A stretch of DNA of 64,000 bases, from positions 1,843,001 through 1,907,000 of the forward strand of contig CP071495.1 in assembly GCA_017354895.1 (NCBI GenBank), written 5' to 3'. A program made the translations under genes and the position numbers. Positions 56,313 to 64,000 of this stretch are shown in pieces. The notes under the pieces are model-generated. The model saw nothing but the letters and a program-made list of their open reading frames with translations, searched no databases and was not told where the DNA came from. The number at the start of each line of letters is the position of its first letter. The first letter of the stretch is position 1. This DNA is from Podospora comata. Taxonomy: Eukaryota > Ascomycota > Sordariomycetes > Sordariales > Podosporaceae.

Positions 56313-58957
56313 AGGTTTCTGATGTTGTTTCGAAACTGGAGGTAGAGATGGCGGAGTCGCAGAACCAGCGCGACAAGCGCGTGGAGGACCTATGGCAGAA
56401 GCTCGATCCCGCTGGACACGGGGAGCTTGACTACAAGGGGCTGCAAAAGGGGTTACAGAGGATAGACCACCGTGAGAGCGCTTCCCCCCTGGTCTGGGGA
56501 TTTTTGGTTCTTGCTTACACAGTTGGGTGTACAGCCATGAAAAACGCCGAGCATATGCTCAAGGAGATCATCAAGGCCGTGGACTCGAATGGGGATGGAA
56601 AGATTCAGTATGAAGGTGGGTTTCTACGCTGTCCCAGGACTTGGTGGAAATGAAGGAGGCTGAAATGATGCGCAACTAGAATTTCGAACTTTCGTCGAGA
56701 CGGCGGAAAAGCAGCTTAGTCTGCTTTTCAAGGCTATCGATCGCGATCAGGACGGCCGGCTCGACAAGAAGGAGCTGCAGACGGCCTTTCGGCGTGCCGG
56801 CCTGTCAGTGCCCTCGAGGAGGTTGGCCAACTTTTTTGACGAAATAGACATGAACAACGACGGGTTCATCAGTTTTGACGAGTGGAGGTACGTTATTTTC
56901 TATTGTTATTTACTTGGTCTTGTTGCTGTTGGCCCCCTTTTTTTGCCGATTTCATGTGCCACCCTTGGACAAGACTGGGGCGACCCACCCACTGTGGATT
57001 TTGCTTTTTCATTGAGATTCTTCACTTCAATTCCCGATTGTCTCTTTGGCTTTTTTTTTTTTTTCCTTGGGCGGCTTCTTTAAAGTCAAGTAAATCTGTT
57101 TCCTGTTATTTTCTTCGTGGCGGCACACTGCTCAAAATTCTGTGGCTGGAGCTTGAGCTGGTGACATTCATCTGAAGAACAACCTCTGGGCTTGGCAGAA
57201 TTTGGTGGCAGGTGCCATTCATATTCACTACGTAAATGGCGGGGCACATGAATGGGAGCAACATGAGCTTGATCAAGGCCTCAATTCACTTCAGACGCTA
57301 ACAACTTTTAAAGAGACTTTCTTCTGTTCATGCCCACCCACCACCACAACTCCCCGCTCGAGGCTGTTTTATCGTTTTACTCTTCGATCGTTACCGTCAA
57401 TGCAGAGGGAGACTCGCTGGTTAGTGATGACACTTTAGAGGGTTTAGGTACGACGGGATTCCTCTTTCAAGCTCTCTTTGGTTCACTTTTGAGGATTGTC
57501 AACCCCGAGGGAACCGCCATCAAGTACACACAGAGGCCTTCGCCAGAGACGACGGTCGTCGCCGAACCTGAAGTGTCTGCTTCACCACACGCCCCGCAAC
57601 ACTACCACAAACCGCAATCTCGCTCACAGTTAGAGTCGCAATTACACCACCAGAAACAACATCTAACCCCCGATCACGAGAACGAGCCAGGATCCGATAT
57701 GGCTCTCTCATCCGCTGCAGTTGGCGTTCGCTACAGCGGCGCTGCCAGCTCGGCTCAGCAAATGATCATGCCGAGCACCACCAACCAGCCAATGCCATAT
57801 TACGAGTCTTACGAGGACGGGCCCGAGGATATTTCTGTCATGGCCGAAGAGGTCTCAGAGGAGGTGCAAACGAAACTGACAGATTTACTACCTGAACCAG
57901 GTTACTTCCTCGCTGGCGCCGTCTCTGGTGGTGTCTCACGAACAGCTACCGCTCCTCTGGACCGCTTGAAGGTCTATCTCCTCGTGAACACAAAGAATGT
58001 CGATAATCCGGTACTCACCGCCGCCAAGAGCGGCCGGCCGTTTGCTGCCTTGCGAAATGCTGGTGGCCCGATCATCGACGCGATGGTAACCTTGTGGAAA
58101 ACAGGTGGCTTCCGCACCTTCTTTGCAGGTGAGCAAATCTCATATTTCTTTCTGCTTGGACAACACGCTAACAAGCTTGCAGGAAACGGTTTGAATGTTG
58201 TCAAAATCATGCCGGAGTCTGCCATTCGGGTAAGTAGCTGTCAAATTACCAAAGCTAAGCTCATCGAGTATTGACCATTTTGCAGTTTGGTTCGTATGAA
58301 GCGTCTAAGCGCTTCTTGGCAGCCTACGAAGGCCATGACGACCCGACTCAGATCAGCACCGTTTCCAAATTCGTTGCTGGTGGCATTGGCGGAATGACAG
58401 CCCAGTTCTGCGTCTACCCTGTCGATACTCTCAAGTTCAGGCTCCAATGCGAGACAGTTCAGGGCGGCTTGCAGGGCAATGCTCTGCTCTTCAAAACGGC
58501 CAAGACAATGTGGGCGGACGGCGGACTTCGCGCAGCATACCGTGGCCTCGGGCTAGGTCTCATCGGCATGTTTCCGTACAGCGCCATCGATATCGGCACA
58601 TTCGAGTTTTTGAAGAAGAAGTACATCAAGACCATGGCCAAATACTATGGAATCCATGAGGAGGACGCCAAGATCGGAAACGTTGCCACTGCTGTTCTTG
58701 GAGCGTCTTCCGGAGCCCTTGGCGCGACTATGGTGTACCCTCTGAACGTTCTTCGCACCCGATTGCAAACCCAGGGAACAGCCATGCACCCGCCGACTTA
58801 CACAGGCATCGTCGACGTCGCCACGAGGACAGTCAAGAATGAAGGGGTTCGCGGATTGTACAAGGGCTTGACGCCCAACATCCTCAAGGTGGCCCCCGCG
58901 CTCAGCATCACTTGGGTGTGCTACGAAAACATGAAGAAGCTCTTGAAGCTTAATTAG
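56309..58957 (+). CDS. sal1: Ca2+-regulated mitochondrial carrier (Sal1/SCaMC type, ATP-Mg/Pi)
   Basis: Inner-membrane carrier exchanging ATP-Mg or ADP for phosphate, activated by cytosolic Ca2+ through N-terminal EF-hands. Six exons: 56309-56471, 56535-56615, 56680-56887, 57314-58128, 58183-58229 and 58286-58957. Introns are 63, 64, 426, 54 and 56 nt; phases agree, giving 661 aa. EF loops: DPAGHGELDYKGL (degenerate), DSNGDGKIQYEEF, DRDQDGRLDKKEL and DMNNDGFISFDEW. A linker of about 150 residues (His/Gln-rich) precedes the carrier domain, whose three repeats show APLDRLKV, YPVDTLKFRLQ and YPLNVLRTRLQ. Intron 3 is long and T-rich for this genome. The N-terminal start may instead be Met at 56348 (MAESQNQRDKRVEDLWQKLD). 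Confidence 0.94.
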
Positions 58958-59902
58958 TCGACAAGATCGGCCACCAAAAAGTACATAAGGGGAAGTAGAG
59001 GGAAGTTAGGGAGGCATATCGAGTTGTTTATGGGGGAAACGAGCGACATTTCAGCATCATCTTGGCGTCTGGATAGGAGAAGGATAATCTTGGGCTGATT
59101 GAGCTTTTTGCTGGCTACATTGCCACGGCGTTTGGGATGCTCTTTGCACCGGAGATACCACATTAGAGAGAAGGCGAAAGAAGGGGAAGCTTGTGAATTC
59201 AGATCATAGACGACGTTTGTCGACTGGTAAGATCAGAACCGCTCACGGCATCACAATAAAAGAGAATAATTGTCAACACGCCGGGCTGACGAGGCTCGTT
59301 CTTTGGAGTGTAGTGATTTTCGGCTAACTTCGTCACCTCATGCAGGCATTCGTAAGCTTGGGAGATTGATAACTACCCCTCCTTGAGTTCTCCAACTTGT
59401 CAATGTTGATTCACATTGGAGGTCGAGTGGCTTCCCCCGCACGAAGCGAGCCGTATGGTATCATTCATTGCCTTTGCAGCTTCCTGATTTGGACTCGAGG
59501 CTCAGTGGCCTCGACCGTGAAAATCCCGGCAAGGTCTCTGGCTGACGAAGCCATGAGCACCTCGGACTTGTGTTACCCCTCTTCTGCTGATAGCAGCGCA
59601 CAGATGGGCAATCTACACACCATGTCGCTATCCAGGTGAGGTCACTGGTGAACATTTTGATGAGGCAGGATTCATTCCCTGTTAGTGAATTTTGACTACC
59701 TACACCATAACTCCTTCCCGGATCTATGCTCGTTCAACTTTTGCTGAATTTACCCTGTCAGTCGCTCAATTGTGTTGTTGCAACAGGTGAATGCTGTGAA
59801 GCAGTCGTCCAAAGAAGCTTTTTCCATCGCGTCGAAGCGCCTTGGCGATCAGGGGCCTTGTGTTAACAGCGCCGCCAAGTGTGTACCAAGTCATCACCAA
59901 CC
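58958..59902. other. Intergenic between the carrier and the membrane-protein gene
   Basis: No feature is recognised in about 0.95 kb. Confidence 0.45.
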
Positions 59903-62408
59903 ATGCCGTTCTCAGACAACTTGTACTCGGCGGTGGATGATGAATCGGATTTTGAACCAATTGACGACATTCTGAGTCAACAGGGCCGTGAACTGTCTCA
60001 ATCGGCACATCGGCCCCCTCAATTTGGCCATGCACGGGCCAGCACCGACGACGACGACGACGAGGGGCTCGATGCTGACGCCCTGTCTCCTGTCGATGGT
60101 TACTTTGGGTCATCAAATGATACCTCATCCGACACGTCTGCTGTTGCGACATCATCCAACGTGCCGCATGTGCCGAATGTCTGGGTTGAGGACCCGAGCC
60201 TCACCACCGCGGCGAGCAAGGCACGGGAGGCCGAGTTGGAGAGACGAGTGTCAGGGGTTGCGAGGGAGGACTACTCGGTTGGGGGGCTGACGAGTTCTGG
60301 GTACAGCTCGTCTGCGTATAATGGGTCGTCTCGAGCTCATGGATATAGTGGTTCGTTTTCGAGGCCGGGTACGTACGCCCAATCCTCGTCGCCATCATCA
60401 TCATCTGCTGGACCATCGGTTCTGTCTACGAGATCATATACGCCATACCCACACAGAGCTGCGTACCAGGGTGAGAGTTCGAGACTGGTACCGCAAGACG
60501 CCCCGCCGGCTTATACACCTTCACCCACGTCGCCTCAGAGTTTGCAAGGTGGGCACGACGCTTCCAGGAATTACAGTACTTTCTCGGCACCGACTGGTAC
60601 AATGGGACGCTTGGGGGAGACTCAGGGGCTCTTGGGCCATGAGCCTGAAAGCATGAGAGACTCTGGCAATGGTGCTTCTGGTGAAGACAGCCCCCGATGG
60701 AGGGAACGAATTGAAAACAGGATATCGTCGTTTGACAGGAGTTATTGCAAGTTTGCGTTTCTTGTGGTGGTATTGGTCTTGCTGTCTACCGGGTTCCTCA
60801 CCACTCTCATCAATAGCGTGAGAGACGAGGTCAGTGTTACGCGTCTTTTCATCTGAAGTGCCGTTTTGTCCGATGGAGGGTTGCGTAACGCTTTCTCCAA
60901 TTGGCACATCCCCCCACCACTCATCATAAATACACGCATCTGCCTGGTTCTTTTGCCCGAGATCTCACAGACTAACAAGCTTCCAGCGACCACACCTCCA
61001 CCCACCACCCAAGATGACCTACCCCGATCTCGACAATAAACTCCCCTGGCAGGACGGCTCCTCCTGCGGGACGGACCGCATCACGCGTGATCCCGAGTCG
61101 TTTGACGTCTTGTTTTCGTCCGACAAGCCCCTGACCATCATCCAAAACAATTCCCACAACAACGACCACCACTCTTACAAACCCATCCAGATCCACGGTT
61201 CGGTTATTTTTCGACAGACTGACGCTGACCACCCTGACCCGAAGCTGGTGGTGGAAACAACAGTCAACAACGACCTCATCGCTGCTGCCATCACCTGGGA
61301 GGAGACCTCCCAAAAGCTGGTCGTCACCATTCCTAATGTTTTGCTTTCTGACGACACCAACGACCAAACCACACCCTGGCCATGCATCCACCTAACCGCC
61401 ACGGTTTGGACCCCCCCTTCCTCGTCGCTGTTGACCCTCTCAGTCAAAACAACTGTTTTGTCTATCCTTTTGGTTGATAACCTGTCTTTGAGCATCGCAG
61501 AGTCGACCAGCCTGTCCTCCACTGTTGGGTCTATTGTTTCTGATACTGCCGGCTCGGGGTCTCAGTCCCTAACCCTTTCCCCGTCATTCAAGTTCATCTC
61601 CCCCCTCATAGAAACCACCACCACCTCAGCCCCGATATCCGGCTCCTGGCCGCTGTACAACTACCTCTCCTTTGAGTCCACAGCAGGTAACATCAAAGTC
61701 ACCATCCTCCCCCAGCCAGACCTCGACCCCTCACACCCCAAACCTGCCATCCTCAATGTGAAGTCCTCCTCCGGAACGGTGGAACTTACCGAGCCGATCG
61801 ACGCCGCGAAGGAGGCGTATGAACTGGCACAGGTCCTGGCGGCAGAAGGGGCCGGTTACCTTCTTGCCGGGAAGGCAGAGGAGGTTATCCCAGTGAGGGA
61901 TTACAGGGTTGATGTCCACACCACGTCTGGGAAAATTAAGGCTAAACTTGCCGTGACGGACGGGGCGAGGTTCAGGAGTACCTCTGGGGGGATGGATATT
62001 GATGTTTTGCTGGTGCTGGATGGGGGGGTGTATAACCCCGAGGGAAGAAAGGTTGATTTGGGGACGTCGAGCACGAGTGGGAATGTTGGGGTTAGGGTCG
62101 GGGAGGTGATGTGGGTTGGGAAGGATAAGGAAAACAAGTTGGATGTGGTTCGGGGGAGGCACGGGAGCACCAGTGGGAATGTGAGGGTTAATTACCCGAA
62201 GAGTTGGGAGGGGGAGGTGAGTTTGGGGACTTTGAGTGGGAAGTTGAAGGTAGGGGGGGAGGGGGTGAGGGTTGTAAGAGGGGGCGAGGGGGGGTGGCCG
62301 GGGGTGAGGAAGAATTTGGTTGCTAGGAAGGGGGAGGGGGAGGGGGGGAGTAAGGTTGAGGGGAGGAGTACGAGTGGTGATGTTTGGGTTTGGATTGGGG
62401 ATTTGTGA
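59903..62408 (+). CDS. Single-pass membrane protein with DUF4097-like (adhesin-type) ectodomain
   Basis: Two exons, 59903-60829 and 60987-62408, with a 157-nt intron (GTCAGT...CTTCCAG), encode 782 aa. Residues 1-290 are Ser/Asp/Pro-rich and disordered (TDDDDDEGLDADALSPVDGY). One membrane helix follows (FAFLVVVLVLLSTGFLTTLI). Exon 2 is a repeated beta-rich domain with recurring small strand-turn units: SFESTAGNIKVTIL, VKSSSGTVELTE, VHTTSGKIKAKLA, RSTSGGMDIDVLL, SSTSGNVGVRVG, GSTSGNVRVNYP, LGTLSGKLKVGG, RSTSGDVWVWIG. This TSG-x-[IV] beta-helix pattern is typical of DUF4097/adhesin-like domains. The TM position suggests a type II protein with the repeat domain outside or in the lumen. Role unknown. 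Without splicing the first exon would end ...VSVTRLFI. Confidence 0.8.
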
Positions 62409-64000
62409 AGGGGGGTGTGGGAGGGGATGATGAGAACACGAACGGTGATGAGCACATGAGATGGCGGTTAATGTTTGCAATTTTATTTTGTTGTTGGGTA
62501 TCCTGAGAAGCTAAAATACGAGATAGTACAGTTGTCATTGCTTTGCCGATTCCTCGTGAAAATCCCTGAAGTAACGCAATCTTTTCTCTTCATCTCAAGG
62601 CTTCATTTACCACCGACGATGTCCAACCACAACCAAGAAGACAAACTACTTTAAGCAGGCAGCCCCTCGCCCACCGCAGAAACAGGTGCACAACCCCTGA
62701 TACCAGTCCTGCCACCACCATAACCCCACCAGACAAAACCTGTCCCCTATGTGATGCTTGAGAAAGTCCTCATTCCAGCGTAAGGGAAGAGAGTTGATCC
62801 CAAGTCGGCGCCAGATCATGCAATGGAACCCAGGCGCACGTTCAGGTCGGTTTCTTGTCGATCGTTCTGTGATAGGTAGCTTCGGGGAAGAATGTAAGAT
62901 GGTAACCGAAAATGAGAGTGACTTTGGAGAAATGGAAGAATGTTGGGGTCCCTTCCCGGCATGGTGCAGTCTCGTAGGAGCTACGAAAATGAACAAGGTG
63001 CTGCATGTAATCTCAGGGTTGAGTGCAAAAGGTAAGGTACCTAGGTACATTTGGGTGATGGGTGTGCCCAAATTTCGAATCAAATAGTGTGGTCTGGTCC
63101 TGGGTGCTGGCATTGGTCTGTGTTGAGTGTGGTGATGAGGTGGCGTCGTCGTAGGTGGCGTTGCTCGACCAGAGTTCTGTAAAGCCTAAAAGTGGTGGGC
63201 CCCCAAAATGGGGTTCTTGTGGATTTCATCGGTTGGGATGTCTGTTACATTGGGGAGAGATACCTAATTCAACGAAGGAAAGAGTTTAGGTGGTAAACGA
63301 ATGAAAGAAGAGCTTCTCCAGGCTGCAATAAAAAGTCTGTACGGAATCAGTGTTTGATTTGCCTTCAAAGTAGGGCAAACAAACCTAGTCAAAGAGGAAA
63401 AGAGTATGGAAAGTAGCGTTTGAAAGGATCTAGATATTTGGCTTCACATACCTAAGGTATCTAACACCAAAGAACCAAACAGTAAGCGATGTTGTTTAAT
63501 TTCTCCAAGCGATGGCCATCTAGTCCGGTAATTTAACCATTAAGATGTGGGAATCCTATTTCCAAAACCAAGCGGTACTGGCACAATCTCTTCAATCTTC
63601 AAGATCCGGTATTCTCAGCCATAACACCGCAGTTGTAGCACTTCCGAGCGAGCCTTTTGTCTCTCTGCCAGTCACATCGCTAAAGAACAACGCGTGGCTC
63701 TCAAACTGGGATGGTGCCGTGGTGAATAGGGTCAGATAATTCATACTTAAATTTCACAACTGATCCCAAAAAGTAGATCGAGCACGATCGAGGTCGGAGG
63801 TTGCTGGAAAAGTCGACCACTAATCAAGATTTCTCGGCGTTATTTTCGCCCCCCAGCAATGGAGGAAACACTGTATCCTCGAGAAGCAATACATATGTTG
63901 GGTCTTCAGTATCCTCTGGCAGGCTCTCATGTCGGGTGAGACGACTGCTGCACAACTCGAGAAAGATCTGGGAAGGATGTCTATTCGAGACCGTCGGAGC
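62409..64000. other. Right-hand interval, 1.6 kb, no gene assigned
   Basis: Two overlapping ORFs at 62646-63113 (minus) and 62758-63087 (plus) have no recognisable similarity. A 64-codon ORF at 63545-63739 is likewise unassigned. The end of the window may lie near a gene beyond it. Confidence 0.4.

Overview
The window is nuclear DNA of a filamentous ascomycete, most likely a Sordariomycete and perhaps a member of the Sordariales. Genes carry one to five short introns (about 54-160 nt, GT-AG, with CTAAC/CTGAC-type branch sites). They lie on both strands, and the conserved proteins (ATG8, Rpn8, Hook, RPS23, adenylate kinase, cyclin C, COQ2, coproporphyrinogen oxidase, Sal1-type carrier) are recognisably fungal. 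An AT-rich transposon relic looks RIP-mutated. I name no species. No tRNA, rRNA or CRISPR was found.

Layout. (a) 1-2.3 kb: 5' part of a PtaB/LIM-binding-type transcriptional co-regulator, running off the left edge. (b) 5.1-7.1 kb: two small RING-finger genes. (c) 8.6-19.5 kb: a core block with atg8, coproporphyrinogen III oxidase, a SWIM-finger protein, rpn8, a secreted I9-type peptidase inhibitor and a Hook cargo adaptor. (d) 19.5-39 kb: an accessory, gene-poor tract with four more RING-finger loci in tandem (20.8-24.2 kb), a BTB/POZ gene, a disordered protein, a 1.3-kb AT-rich inverted-repeat element and an adjoining intact Tc1-type transposon. (e) 39-51.3 kb: a second core block with a small mitochondrial protein, a large JmjC/CxxC/AT-hook chromatin protein, coq2, rps23, a coiled-coil protein and adk1. 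(f) 52.3-53.8 kb: two more RING loci, convergent, the second broken. (g) 54.1-62.4 kb: cyclin C, a Ca2+-regulated mitochondrial carrier and a membrane-anchored adhesin-like protein.

The most unusual content is the set of eight small RING-finger loci scattered through housekeeping genes. Seven of the eight have an intron at exactly the same place inside the RING domain, in the same phase, just after the C-x-H-x-F-H segment. This argues for one locally expanded family with members at different stages of decay. All exon boundaries were derived by hand from splice signals and reading-frame continuity and have not been checked against transcripts.
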